Assembly: GCF_947498515.1 (NCBI RefSeq)
Contig: NZ_CANMKO010000012.1
Location: forward strand, 62,001-126,000
Reading direction: 5' to 3'
DNA from: an uncultured Pelagimonas sp.
GTDB taxonomy: Bacteria > Pseudomonadota > Alphaproteobacteria > Rhodobacterales > Rhodobacteraceae
DNA: 64,000 nt
In this document: piece after piece, positions 1 to 8,306 of the stretch
How positions within the stretch are numbered: position 1 is the stretch's first letter
Layout of the letters: each line of letters starts with the position of its first letter
Notes under the pieces: generated by a model
What the model was told of the DNA's origin: nothing
The model's database searches: none
What the model saw: the letters and a program-made list of their open reading frames with translations, nothing else
Position numbers and translations under genes: made by a program

Positions 1-173
1 CCGGGCGACAAAACATCACCGCCCAACTCAACCACGTCACCAGCTGCGCCATCCCCTCGGTCCGGTTCCAGTGCAACAATCGTGTCACCGGCAACAATCA
101 ACCGGTGATCCATTAGCATCTGGTCGCCGTCAAAAATCGGGCCGCCGCGGAAAATCTGGCGCGTCTGGGTCAT
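1..173 (-). CDS. nagA: N-acetylglucosamine-6-phosphate deacetylase, N-terminal part
   Basis: Cut by the window edge; only about 57 N-terminal residues are present, beginning MTQTRQIFRGG. The stretch reads like the small beta-domain that opens NagA (a hydrophobic IFDGD start, LIVAGDTIVALEP, then a GGDVLSPG run, as in the family's xxLAPGFID entry to the barrel). NagA removes acetate from GlcNAc-6-phosphate in the cytoplasm. Its ATG overlaps the stop of the SIS deaminase gene (ATGA), so the two are probably translationally coupled. The assignment rests on this short segment plus the neighbours (deaminase, kinase, MurQ), so the family is likely but not proven. Confidence 0.75.
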   Translation of the reverse strand, partial: MTQTRQIFRGGPIFDGDQMLMDHRLIVAGDTIVALEPDRGDGAAGDVVELGGDVLSP

Positions 174-1195
174 ACCGTTTCGGTCACTTTGTTTAGGTGG
201 CGCGGTGCATCCGGGTTGATATTGCGCGCGGTCGAGACCTTTTCGACCATCGTGTAAAACGACACAATGGTTGAAATCGGATCGGTGAGCCAATGATCGG
301 TACGTTGATGCGGCAAACAGATGGCTTTCTTGGCCTTTTTGCTGGTGACAAAGGCCAGAGCGCCTTTTTCGGTCAACGCATCAGCGACCTCAATCAACGA
401 ATCCTCGGCGGCATCACTTGCGGCAAACCCGATCACCGGGAACCCGCGTTCCACGATCGACACCGGGCCATGCATAACCTCGGCCGAAGAATAGCTTTCG
501 GCGTGAATTTGACAGGTTTCCTTGAACTTCAACGCCGCCTCATTCGAGATCGCAAAGGACGGCCCGCGCCCAAGCGTCAGAACCGATTGACCGGTGATCG
601 CATTGGCCGCAACGGTCCAATCACAGGCAATGGCTTTTTCCAAATGCTCGGGCAGGGCGCGAATGGCTTTGACCAACTCTTGGTCCTGTTTGAACTCGGC
701 CAGCAACCATAGCCCGGCCACAAGCGAGGTCACAAATGTCTTGGTCGCGGCGACGCTAAGCTCGGGCCCGGCGCAAATTGGCAAGGTGGCGGTTGCGGTG
801 TTTGCAAGGGGCGACGTGGCATCATTGGTGATCGCGACGCTGGTGGCCCCGCCTTCGGTGATTGCCCGCGTGAGTTCGACAATGTCGGGGCTTTTGCCCG
901 ATTGCGATACCGAAATGCAGACCGCGTTTGGCACCCTAAGCTTGGCCCCATAAATCGACGCCACCGAAGGTCCGACCGACGCCATCGGAAGGCCCAATTC
1001 CAATTCGCAGGCATATTTCAAAAAGGCACAGGCGTGGTCCGATGACCCCCGCGCCACCGACATCAAAAACGGCACGTCATTGCCGATTTTGCTGATCGCG
1101 GTTTCAATTGCGCCTGCGCTCGTAGACAAAAGACGATCAACCGCTGTCGGAATCTCTTCGATCTCACGACGCATTTGAGTTTGTGTGGTGGACAT
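170..1195 (-). CDS. SIS-domain glucosamine-6-phosphate deaminase (NagB-II/AgaS type)
   Basis: A 341-residue protein with two SIS (sugar isomerase) domains and no glutaminase domain. The first domain shows ARGSSDHA (about 48-55), SVSQSGKSPD (about 95-104) and SVAATKTF; the second shows GRGPSFAISNEAALKFKET and SAEVMHGP. This matches the isomerase half of GlmS and, as a stand-alone protein, the NagB-II deaminases that turn glucosamine-6-phosphate into fructose-6-phosphate and ammonia. It lies two bases after the GntR gene and overlaps nagA, so it is the third gene of a kinase-gntR-SIS-nagA operon. A galactosamine-6-phosphate (AgaS) role is possible, but murQ next door favours the gluco series. 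Confidence 0.88.
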   Translation of the reverse strand: MSTTQTQMRREIEEIPTAVDRLLSTSAGAIETAISKIGNDVPFLMSVARGSSDHACAFLKYACELELGLPMASVGPSVASIYGAKLRVPNAVCISVSQSGKSPDIVELTRAITEGGATSVAITNDATSPLANTATATLPICAGPELSVAATKTFVTSLVAGLWLLAEFKQDQELVKAIRALPEHLEKAIACDWTVAANAITGQSVLTLGRGPSFAISNEAALKFKETCQIHAESYSSAEVMHGPVSIVERGFPVIGFAASDAAEDSLIEVADALTEKGALAFVTSKKAKKAICLPHQRTDHWLTDPISTIVSFYTMVEKVSTARNINPDAPRHLNKVTETV

Positions 1196-1197
1196 GG

Positions 1198-1971
1198 TTA
1201 ACCTCGCCCGTTGGAAGAGTTGGATAGCCGCAATTCGGCAACAAAATCATACGCATCGCCGCGATATAGCGACTGGGTGTATTCGGCCACGCGCCCGTTT
1301 TCGAGAAAAGAGGTGCGCTTGATACTCAGCCCGGCATTGCCTTCGGCCACGCCAAGTAGCTCGGCATCTTTGGCGGAAAGGTTGATCGCCGAAATCTTTT
1401 GAACCGCGCGCACGGGGCGGTGGCCGCTGGCTTCGAGCAGCTCATACAGCGATGTGGTGACTTCCAGCGGATTGGGCAGAATGTCCAAAGGCAAGGCGGC
1501 GCGTTCAATCGCCATCGGCCGCCCCCCTGCTTCGCGCAAACGGGTGATCCGCGCCACCGAGTCGCCTGTCGATAAGGCCAGCGCGATGACTTCGTCGGGC
1601 GAGGGCATGAAAATCCCGCGTTCCAACCAGCTTGACGTGGTTTCCATACCGCGGCGGCTCATATCTTCGGTGAAAGACGTCAGATGTGACAGGGATTGTT
1701 CAACCTTGGCCTCGGCTTCACGCACAAAGGAACCGGACCCCTGCCGTTGCACGATCAACCCTTTGCTGACCAGCTCATGGATGGCTTTTCGCACGGTGAC
1801 CCGCGACAGATCAGTCATATCCGCCAATTCGCGTTCCGGAGGGAGCGAGCTATTGGCAGGCAAAACACCTTCTTCGATGCCCTGTTCCAAGCGGCGGCGC
1901 AATTGAACATAGCGCGGGCCCGCGGTGGTCGAAAGCCAAGCGTCGGGGGCGAGAAACTCCGCTACTGTCAT
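1198..1971 (-). CDS. GntR-family regulator with UTRA domain (NagR/HutC type)
   Basis: 257 residues. The N-terminal winged helix (about 18-85) contains LPPERELADMTDLSRVTVRKA and the wing GLIVQRQGSGSFV. The rest is a UTRA ligand-binding domain (ARITRLREAGGRPMAIERAALP). HutC-subfamily GntR proteins such as NagR bind GlcN6P or GlcNAc6P and repress amino-sugar genes. The ATG overlaps the stop of the upstream kinase gene (ATGA). Its likely targets are the divergent promoters at about 2841-3001, where TTGGTATTC half-sites occur on both strands. That link is inferred from position. Confidence 0.88.
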   Translation of the reverse strand: MTVAEFLAPDAWLSTTAGPRYVQLRRRLEQGIEEGVLPANSSLPPERELADMTDLSRVTVRKAIHELVSKGLIVQRQGSGSFVREAEAKVEQSLSHLTSFTEDMSRRGMETTSSWLERGIFMPSPDEVIALALSTGDSVARITRLREAGGRPMAIERAALPLDILPNPLEVTTSLYELLEASGHRPVRAVQKISAINLSAKDAELLGVAEGNAGLSIKRTSFLENGRVAEYTQSLYRGDAYDFVAELRLSNSSNGRG

Positions 1972-2840
1972 CCCGTGATCTCCTTTCTGAAGTCATGGGC
2001 GAGTGAAATGGCACCGTCGATTGGCGTGCCATTCGCCGGGGTTAGCGCCGCTTGCAGAGGGGCGTCAAAATAGGGGGCAAAGCTAGGGGCGATCCCGCCG
2101 GTGAGCATCACAGGCATGTCCGATGTCCATCCCAGATGTGCGAGCGCAAAGGCCAGCCGATCCGCCCCGCGTTGCATGATCGCTTGTGCCAAAGGGTCGG
2201 CTTCGGCGGCGGCCTTGGTAACCTGCGGTGCTAGGCGGCCAAATGCGGCGGCATCGGCGGTGGCGGCAAAGGCGACGATCTCGGTGGCATTGCCGAAATG
2301 ATCCATCAAACCACGGGTCAGATCACTGGCCGGATGCAATCCATCCTGAACTTCGAGCGTTACCGACAACGCCAGCCGCCCAACCCATTGCGCCGAGGCC
2401 TCATCCCCCAAACGCGCACCCCAGCCACCGGCGAAACGGGCATGCCCATCAACTTGAAAGGCTTGAAACGACCCAGTGCCGCAATGGATCAAGGCTCCAT
2501 CTTGGCGACCAAGGGCACCACGCGCGGCGGGTGCTCGATCTTCTTCGATTCGCACATGTTGAAACGGAAGGCGGTCGGCAACCTCTTGAGCTTTCTCAGC
2601 GCCGGTGACGCCGGCCAGCCCGAGGTAGCACGGAATGTTCAAAAGGTCGGCTTCCTCGGCACCTATCTCAGCGGCCAAGCCGTTCAATCCGCGCATGATT
2701 TGCGTGACGGACCCATCAAGGTCAGAGGTCACGTTGCAGCTGCCGGATTCAAACTGGAATCTTTGGCCGTTTACCTCACAGGCAACGCGGCATCGGGTGC
2801 CGCCGCCATCAATGGCAAGTATCTCGGGTGGTCTGGTCAT
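1968..2840 (-). CDS. BadF/BadG/BcrA/BcrD-family amino-sugar kinase
   Basis: 290 residues of the ASKHA fold: phosphate-1 loop AIDGGGTRCRV (about 9-19), adenosine/phosphate-2 region LIHCGTGSFQAF, and a C-terminal MLTGGIAPSF. BadF-family kinases include eukaryotic NAGK and the clostridial MurK, which phosphorylates both GlcNAc and MurNAc at O-6. Here it heads the leftward operon and is divergent from murQ, so it probably supplies GlcNAc-6-P and/or MurNAc-6-P from sugars imported unphosphorylated by the ABC system. Substrate choice cannot be read from the sequence. Confidence 0.85.
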   Translation of the reverse strand: MTRPPEILAIDGGGTRCRVACEVNGQRFQFESGSCNVTSDLDGSVTQIMRGLNGLAAEIGAEEADLLNIPCYLGLAGVTGAEKAQEVADRLPFQHVRIEEDRAPAARGALGRQDGALIHCGTGSFQAFQVDGHARFAGGWGARLGDEASAQWVGRLALSVTLEVQDGLHPASDLTRGLMDHFGNATEIVAFAATADAAAFGRLAPQVTKAAAEADPLAQAIMQRGADRLAFALAHLGWTSDMPVMLTGGIAPSFAPYFDAPLQAALTPANGTPIDGAISLAHDFRKEITG

Positions 2841-3001
2841 GATGCTACCTATATAATACCTTTGCGCAAAATGAAAGGCCGAAAGAATACCAAGTTGCCG
2901 AAAAAAGCGAGAATTAGGATGAGAAAACCGATATGTGAAAAAATGGTAGACAATTGGTATTCAAAGGGTATGCTTATGGTCAACAGAGGGGGAATCGCGC
3001 T
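2841..3001. promoter_or_regulatory. Divergent promoter/operator region between kinase and murQ
   Basis: AT-rich relative to flanks. TTGGTATTC occurs on the plus strand at 2954-2962 and its exact reverse complement GAATACCAA at 2885-2893; a further GGTATTA lies on the minus strand at 2854-2860. TGGTA is also directly repeated 11 bp apart at 2944 and 2955. Such sites are plausible targets for the HutC/NagR-type GntR protein encoded in the leftward operon, but binding is inferred. Confidence 0.5.
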
Positions 3002-3907
3002 TTGACGCTCAAGACGGAACAGTTGCACGCACTTGCATCTACACTTGATGTCGCCACGATTGATGTGGCAACCGACGCGCTTGTGTCCAATCAGGTGGAC
3101 GCGGCGCGTTGTGTTTTGGCCTGTCGTGACGTGATCCGTGCCGGTGCCAGCGCCATGGCGAAAACTCTTCGCAATGGTGGGACGCTTTATTATGTCGCGG
3201 CGGGGTCGTCGGGCCTGATGGTCGCCGCCGACGCGATGGAGCTTGGTGGCACGTTCGGTATTCCCGTTGCCCAAATCGAAATTCTCATGGCGGGCGGTGT
3301 TCCAACCACGGCGCATATGCCCGGTGATGTCGAGGATGAGGTCGACAAACTGCCTGTCCTTCTCGCCAACGTTTCGGATCGTGATTGCCTCATCGCCGTC
3401 ACCGCCAGCGGCAGCACGCCCTACACATTGCGCGCCGCTGAGTTGGCCCGTGCAGGCGGTGCGACCGTCATTGGTATCGCCAATAATTCACAGGCATTGT
3501 TGTTCGAAACCTCGGACCATGCCATCGCCCTCGACACCCCGTCCGAAGTCCTTTCGGGATCGACCCGCATGGGCGCAGGGACAGCCCAGAAAATAGCGCT
3601 CAACACGCTGTCTACCCTCATGGGGGTTGAGTTGGGCCATGTTTATCAGGGGCTGATGGTCAATCTAAAGGCCGACAATCTCAAGCTTTTGGCCCGAGCG
3701 CGCGGCATCGTGCGCCAAGTCACTCAGGTTGATGAGGCCACCGCAGCATCGGCTTTGACCCGCTCTGGTGGTGACGTCAAAATCGCCTGTCTTCTCGCTT
3801 TGGGTGCGCAATCACCCGAACTGGCCCGCGCCGCATTGATACGGTCGCAGGGTCACCTTGGTCCCGCTATCGCGCGGCTACACTCACACGACACGATACC
3901 AAAATAA
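3002..3907 (+). CDS. murQ: N-acetylmuramic acid 6-phosphate etherase
   Basis: About 301 residues from the TTG at 3002, which sits behind a good ribosome site AGAGGGGG at about 2985-2992; an earlier in-frame TTG at 2954 lacks one. MurQ cleaves the lactyl ether of MurNAc-6-P to GlcNAc-6-P and D-lactate. The SIS core is visible as YYVAAGSSGLMVAADAMEL with TFGIP and LMAGG after it; the Glu in DAMEL sits where MurQ has its catalytic Glu. The motif GTSGRLGVLDASE of classical MurQ is altered here, so this is a divergent member. It is first in the rightward operon with the ABC transporter, 14 bases before the binding-protein gene. Confidence 0.85.
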   Translation: MTLKTEQLHALASTLDVATIDVATDALVSNQVDAARCVLACRDVIRAGASAMAKTLRNGGTLYYVAAGSSGLMVAADAMELGGTFGIPVAQIEILMAGGVPTTAHMPGDVEDEVDKLPVLLANVSDRDCLIAVTASGSTPYTLRAAELARAGGATVIGIANNSQALLFETSDHAIALDTPSEVLSGSTRMGAGTAQKIALNTLSTLMGVELGHVYQGLMVNLKADNLKLLARARGIVRQVTQVDEATAASALTRSGGDVKIACLLALGAQSPELARAALIRSQGHLGPAIARLHSHDTIPK

Positions 3908-3921
3908 CTGGGAGGAAAACC

Positions 3922-5175
3922 ATGAAACGCAAGGCTCTACTATTGGCATTGGCCAGCACGGCCCTAACCGCGACAAGCGTGATGGCCGAGGATGTCACGC
4001 TTAACATCGAAAGCTGGCGCAACGATGACCTGACCCTGTGGCAGGACAAGATCATCCCGGCCTTTGAGGCCGCCAACCCCGGCATCAAGGTCAATTTCAC
4101 CCCGTCGGCCCCAACCGAATACAACGCGGTTTTGAATTCCAAACTCGATGCTGGGTCCGCCGGTGATCTGATCACCTGCCGCCCATTCGACGCGTCTCTG
4201 GCGCTTTATGATGCCGGTCATCTCGCCAATCTTGCCGACATGGAAGCCATGGGCAATTTTTCGGATGTGGCGAAATCGGCCTGGCAAACCGATGATGGCT
4301 CGGCAAGCTTCTGTGTGCCAATGGCGTCGGTCATCCACGGTTTTATCTATAACAAAGAGGCCTTTAGCGAGGTCGGCGTCGAGGTTCCTACCACCGAAGC
4401 TGAGTTCTTTGCCGCGCTGGATGCCTTCCAAAAAGACGGCAACTATATCCCGATGGCCATGGGCACCAATGACCAGTGGGAAGCCGCCACAATGGGCTAC
4501 AACAACATTGGTCCAAACTACTGGAAAGGTGAAGAGGGGCGTCTTGCGCTGATCAAAGGTGAGCAGAAGCTGACCGATGACGCATGGACCAAACCCTATG
4601 AAACATTGGCGAAATGGGCCCCTTATCTTGGCGACGGTTACGAGGCGCAGACCTATCCCGATAGCCAAAACCTGTTCACCCTTGGCCGTGCCGCGATCTA
4701 TCCGGCCGGCAGCTGGGAAATCACCGGCTTCAATGCACAGGCTGATTTCGAAATGGGCGCGTTCAAGGCCCCGGTCATGGCGGCTGGCGACACCTGCTAT
4801 ATCTCAGACCACACCGATATCGGCATCGGCATGAACGCCGCGACGGCCAACCCTGAGGCGGCCAAAGCCTTCCTGACTTGGGTGGCATCGCCTGAATTTG
4901 CGTCGATCTTTGGCAATGCGCTTCCGGGTTTCTTCCCGCTGTCCAACACACCTGTTGAGCTCGAAGATCCGCTCGCCAAGGAATTTGTAAGCTGGCGCGG
5001 TGAATGCGAAAGCACCATCCGCTCCACCTATCAAATCCTGTCGCGTGGCACGCCGAACCTCGAAAACGACACATGGGGCGCGTCCGTCGCCGCGATCAAA
5101 GGCACCTCGGCTCCGGCGGACCTTGGTGCCAAATTGCAAGACGGCCTCGCATCTTGGTACGCACCACAGCAGTAA
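3922..5175 (+). CDS. ABC transporter sugar-binding protein (amino sugar)
   Basis: 417 residues with a Sec signal peptide (KRKALLLALASTALTATSVMA, cleavage before EDVTL) and the extracellular-solute-binding family 1 pattern of CUT1 sugar importers (NIESWRNDDLTLWQDKIIP; FEAANPGIKVNF; GRAAIYPAGSW). Acts in the periplasm and delivers ligand to the permease pair downstream. A strong ribosome site GGGAGGAAAA precedes the ATG. Genome context (murQ, kinase, nagA) points to GlcNAc, MurNAc or a related peptidoglycan or chitin sugar as ligand; this is inference. Confidence 0.9.
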   Translation: MKRKALLLALASTALTATSVMAEDVTLNIESWRNDDLTLWQDKIIPAFEAANPGIKVNFTPSAPTEYNAVLNSKLDAGSAGDLITCRPFDASLALYDAGHLANLADMEAMGNFSDVAKSAWQTDDGSASFCVPMASVIHGFIYNKEAFSEVGVEVPTTEAEFFAALDAFQKDGNYIPMAMGTNDQWEAATMGYNNIGPNYWKGEEGRLALIKGEQKLTDDAWTKPYETLAKWAPYLGDGYEAQTYPDSQNLFTLGRAAIYPAGSWEITGFNAQADFEMGAFKAPVMAAGDTCYISDHTDIGIGMNAATANPEAAKAFLTWVASPEFASIFGNALPGFFPLSNTPVELEDPLAKEFVSWRGECESTIRSTYQILSRGTPNLENDTWGASVAAIKGTSAPADLGAKLQDGLASWYAPQQ

Positions 5176-5198
5176 ATCCTCCCCTTAACTGCTGACGA

Positions 5199-5223
5199 TC
5201 CGGGCGGGGTTTCCCTGCCCGGA
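5199..5223 (+). terminator. GC hairpin after binding-protein gene (attenuator-like)
   Basis: Arms TCCGGGCGGGG and CCCTGCCCGGA (one G-T pair) around a 3-base loop, 24 bases after the binding-protein stop and before the first permease. No U-run follows, so it is more likely a 3' mRNA stabiliser or partial terminator that keeps binding protein in excess over permease. Confidence 0.65.
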
Positions 5224-5245
5224 CCACTCTAACCGGAGGTTCCCC

Positions 5246-6160
5246 ATGGATCGCCCTCGCTTTCGCTGGCACATTGTCGTGTTTCTGGCTCCTGCCGTGC
5301 TGGTCTACACCGCTGTGATGATTTTCCCGCTTTTCAACACGTTACGCTTGGCGCTTTTTTCCAAGATCGACCAAGAACGCGTCTTTGTCGGCTTGGAAAA
5401 CTTCCAACGCCTGTTCCTTGATCCAATCTGGTCGGAACAATTTTGGAACGCCTTGGGCAATAACTTCTGGTTCTTTGTCGTCCATATGCTGGTGCAAAAC
5501 CCGATTGGCATCGCCTTGGCCGCTGTTCTTAGCCACCCGCGCCTACGGTTTGCCGCGCTCTATCGCTCGGCCATCTTCATTCCGACAATCCTCAGCTTTG
5601 TGATTGTCGGCTTTGCGTGGAAACTCATCCTATCGCCGATCTGGGGCATCGCGCCGTCGATGCTTGACGCGGTTGGCCTGAAATCGCTGTTCGCTCCGTG
5701 GCTTGGTAAAGAGGAATACGCGCTGACCACCCTCGCGCTGATCTCGGTCTGGCAATATGTCGGCATCCCGATGATGCTGATCTACGCCGCCCTTCTGACC
5801 ATCCCAGAGGAGGTGTTAGAAGCGGGTGAAATTGACGGTGTCACCGGGGCCTCGGCCTTTTGGAAGATCAAACTGCCGCTGATCCTGCCCTCTATCGGCA
5901 TCATCTCAATCCTGACGTTTGTGGGCAATTTCAACGCCTTCGATCTAATTTACTCTGTGCAAGGTGCGCTTGCTGGACCGGATTTCTCAACCGACATCCT
6001 CGGCACCTTTATGTATCGCACCTTCTTTGGCTTCCAGCTTCAGCTTGGTGATCCGCATATGGGTTCTGCTATCGCCAGCGCCATGTTCGCGATCATTCTG
6101 GTGGGTGTCTGTATCTATCTCTTCGGCATCCAAACCCGGATGCGCCGGTATCAGCTGTAA
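5246..6160 (+). CDS. ABC sugar permease, MalF type
   Basis: 304 residues, about six membrane segments, N-terminal WHIVVFLAPAVLVYTAVMIFPL and the cytoplasmic EAA loop VLEAGEIDGVTGASAFWKIKLPLILPSI (written in part), which docks on the ATPase. This is the first permease of a CUT1 importer. It follows the hairpin at 5199-5223 and is 12 bases before the second permease. A ribosome site GGAGG precedes the ATG. Confidence 0.9.
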   Translation: MDRPRFRWHIVVFLAPAVLVYTAVMIFPLFNTLRLALFSKIDQERVFVGLENFQRLFLDPIWSEQFWNALGNNFWFFVVHMLVQNPIGIALAAVLSHPRLRFAALYRSAIFIPTILSFVIVGFAWKLILSPIWGIAPSMLDAVGLKSLFAPWLGKEEYALTTLALISVWQYVGIPMMLIYAALLTIPEEVLEAGEIDGVTGASAFWKIKLPLILPSIGIISILTFVGNFNAFDLIYSVQGALAGPDFSTDILGTFMYRTFFGFQLQLGDPHMGSAIASAMFAIILVGVCIYLFGIQTRMRRYQL

Positions 6161-6172
6161 GGAGGCGAAAAG

Positions 6173-7012
6173 ATGAACAAAGCACGCTCAAATCCGTTCA
6201 ACGCCATCGCCATGCATGGTGCCTTGATCGCCTACACGCTCATCGCGTTGTTTCCGGTTTTTGTGATCCTGATCAATAGCTTCAAGACCCGCAAAAAGAT
6301 CTTTCGCGAACCGCTGGCCCTGCCAGATGCCGAAAGCTTTTCACTGGTTGGCTATCAAACCGTTCTGAAACAGGGCGATTTCTTTCTCTACTTTCAAAAC
6401 AGCTTTATCGTCACCGTTGGCTCGTTGTTTTTCATCCTGCTTTTTGGGGCCATGGCCGCCTATGCGCTGAGCGAATATCGCTTTAAAGGCAACATGTTGA
6501 TGGGTCTCTATCTGGCGCTCGGCATCATGATCCCGATCCGTATCGGCACCGTCGCCATCCTTGAAATGATGGTGCAAACTGGGCTGGTGAACACGCTCTG
6601 GGCGCTGATCCTTGTCTACACGGCCCAGGGGTTGCCGCTCGCGGTCTTCATCCTTTCGGAATTCATGCGGCAGGTTTCCGAAGACCTCAAAAACGCCGGT
6701 CGTATCGACGGCTTGTCCGAATACACCATCTTCTTCCGCCTCGTCCTGCCCCTCGTGCGCCCGGCCATGGCCACCGTCGCGGTGTTCAACATGATCCCGA
6801 TCTGGAACGACCTGTGGTTCCCGCTGATCCTTGCCCCGGCGGAAGAGGTCAAAACCCTCACCCTCGGCTCACAAGTCTTTATCGGCCAGTTTGTCACCGA
6901 CTGGAACGCGGTGCTCTCGGCCTTGTCGATGGCGATCCTACCGGTGCTGATCCTCTATGTGATCTTCTCGCGCCAGCTGATCCGCGGCCTGACATCGGGG
7001 GCGGTGAAATGA
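6173..7012 (+). CDS. ABC sugar permease, MalG type
   Basis: 279 residues with six predicted membrane segments, the typical N-terminal membrane segment followed by NSFKTRKKIF, and an EAA loop DLKNAGRIDGLSEYTIFFRL. Partner of the upstream MalF-type subunit. Ribosome site AAGGAGG lies just before the ATG. Its stop overlaps the start of the small downstream ORF (ATGA). Confidence 0.9.
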   Translation: MNKARSNPFNAIAMHGALIAYTLIALFPVFVILINSFKTRKKIFREPLALPDAESFSLVGYQTVLKQGDFFLYFQNSFIVTVGSLFFILLFGAMAAYALSEYRFKGNMLMGLYLALGIMIPIRIGTVAILEMMVQTGLVNTLWALILVYTAQGLPLAVFILSEFMRQVSEDLKNAGRIDGLSEYTIFFRLVLPLVRPAMATVAVFNMIPIWNDLWFPLILAPAEEVKTLTLGSQVFIGQFVTDWNAVLSALSMAILPVLILYVIFSRQLIRGLTSGAVK

Positions 7013-7260
7013 CCAAACGCGTTGTTGCCCTTGTTTGTCCCTGTGCCAAAGACCAATCGAACAGCGGTCAGAAATGGCTCTTTGGCACTCATAATGTCGA
7101 AATTGTTGCGGTTGTGGACCCCAAGAAACCGGAATGTGACCGGCGTATGATCCCGGTCTACAACACGGTGTTGCGGGCAATGTGCGCGACGCGGGCCGAA
7201 CACATTCTATATGGCAATCAGATGATTAGCTGCCTGAATGAACCCGAGGTGGTGAAATGA
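7009..7260 (+). CDS. Small protein of unknown function, coupled within amino-sugar ABC operon
   Basis: 83 residues, not recognised. It opens MTKRVVALVCPCAKDQ and has five cysteines (two in CPC, then one each in ECDRR, AMCAT and ISCLN). No signal peptide or membrane segment is obvious. Both ends are ATGA overlaps, with the MalG-type permease and with the Gfo/Idh gene, so it is translated as part of the operon rather than being a chance ORF. The spacing of RVVALV, VEIVAVVDP and PVYNTVLRAM resembles the first beta-alpha-beta units of a Gfo/Idh Rossmann fold with the glycine loop replaced by CPCAKDQ; this may be a degenerate half-domain or coincidence. Confidence 0.6.
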   Translation: MTKRVVALVCPCAKDQSNSGQKWLFGTHNVEIVAVVDPKKPECDRRMIPVYNTVLRAMCATRAEHILYGNQMISCLNEPEVVK

Positions 7261-8306
7261 CCCTGCGCGTTCTCATCGCTGGGCTTGGCAATATGGGGGC
7301 AAGCCATGCCTTAGCCCACCATGCCCACCCAGCTTCCCAGATCGTCGGGCTGGTAAGTCGCTCGGGCACCGTTGGCCATCGCGATCTGCAATCTTACCCA
7401 ATCTTTGCGGACTTCCATCAGGCGCTGGCCGATACCAAACCCGATCTTGTCGTTGTTGCCACCTACACCGAAACTCATGCCGATTTCGCCATTGCCGCGA
7501 TGGAGGCCGGGGCGCATGTCTTTGTCGAAAAGCCTCTGGCGATGACCGTTGCCGATGCCGCCCGCGTGACCGCCAAGGCCAAGGCAACAGGGCGCAAATT
7601 GGTGGTCGGTTATATCCTGCGCCATCACCCATCTTGGGTCCGTCTGATCCAAGAGGCGCTCAATTTGGGTGGCCCGTTTGTCTTTCGCATGAACCTCAAT
7701 CAACAAAGCTCTGGCGCGGAATGGGAAACGCACAAAGCGCTCATGCAAACCACATCACCGATCGTGGATTGTGGTGTGCACTACGTCGATGTCATGTGTC
7801 AGATCACCGACGCCACGCCGGTGCGCGTGCATGGCATGGGCCTGCGCCTGTCGGATGAGATCGACCCCAATATGTACAATTACGGCCAGTTTCAGGTCAT
7901 ATTCGATGATGGATCGGTTGGCTGGTACGAAGCGGGCTGGGGCCCGATGATGTCGGAAACCGCGTTTTTCGTCAAAGACGTCGTGAGCCCAAATGGCTCG
8001 GTGTCCATCACCGATGGCAACAAAGGGGCCTCGGCCGATATTGACGGGCACACCGCCGTGGGTGGCCTTTTGGTGCATCGCCCCGATGGTGACACGCTGA
8101 TCGACCTGCCCGATGAACCGGGTCATCAAGATCTATGTGACGCCGAACAGGCCTATATGATCCGCGCCATTGTCGAAGACATCGACCTAACCCGACACAT
8201 GAATGACGCGGTGCAATCGCTGGCGATTTGCCTTGCCGCCGATCAAAGCATCCGCACGGGCGCGCCTGTTGCGCTATCTGCCCCGCTCAAGGAGACCACC
8301 CAATGA
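7257..8306 (+). CDS. Gfo/Idh/MocA-family oxidoreductase
   Basis: 349 residues. The Rossmann start LRVLIAGLGNMGASHALAHH (about 2-21) binds NAD(P). VFVEKPLAMT carries the EKP motif of the family, and VDCGVHYVD the DxxxH region. The family oxidises or reduces sugars and cyclitols. Inside an amino-sugar importer operon it may act on a variant sugar (for example a modified or anhydro sugar) before it joins the NagA/NagB route. Overlaps by ATGA with the genes on both sides. Confidence 0.88.
   Translation: MTLRVLIAGLGNMGASHALAHHAHPASQIVGLVSRSGTVGHRDLQSYPIFADFHQALADTKPDLVVVATYTETHADFAIAAMEAGAHVFVEKPLAMTVADAARVTAKAKATGRKLVVGYILRHHPSWVRLIQEALNLGGPFVFRMNLNQQSSGAEWETHKALMQTTSPIVDCGVHYVDVMCQITDATPVRVHGMGLRLSDEIDPNMYNYGQFQVIFDDGSVGWYEAGWGPMMSETAFFVKDVVSPNGSVSITDGNKGASADIDGHTAVGGLLVHRPDGDTLIDLPDEPGHQDLCDAEQAYMIRAIVEDIDLTRHMNDAVQSLAICLAADQSIRTGAPVALSAPLKETTQ

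Noticed and set aside
2298-3005. 235-codon plus-strand frame across the kinase and promoter region
   Set aside because: Antisense to the kinase and runs through the divergent control region.
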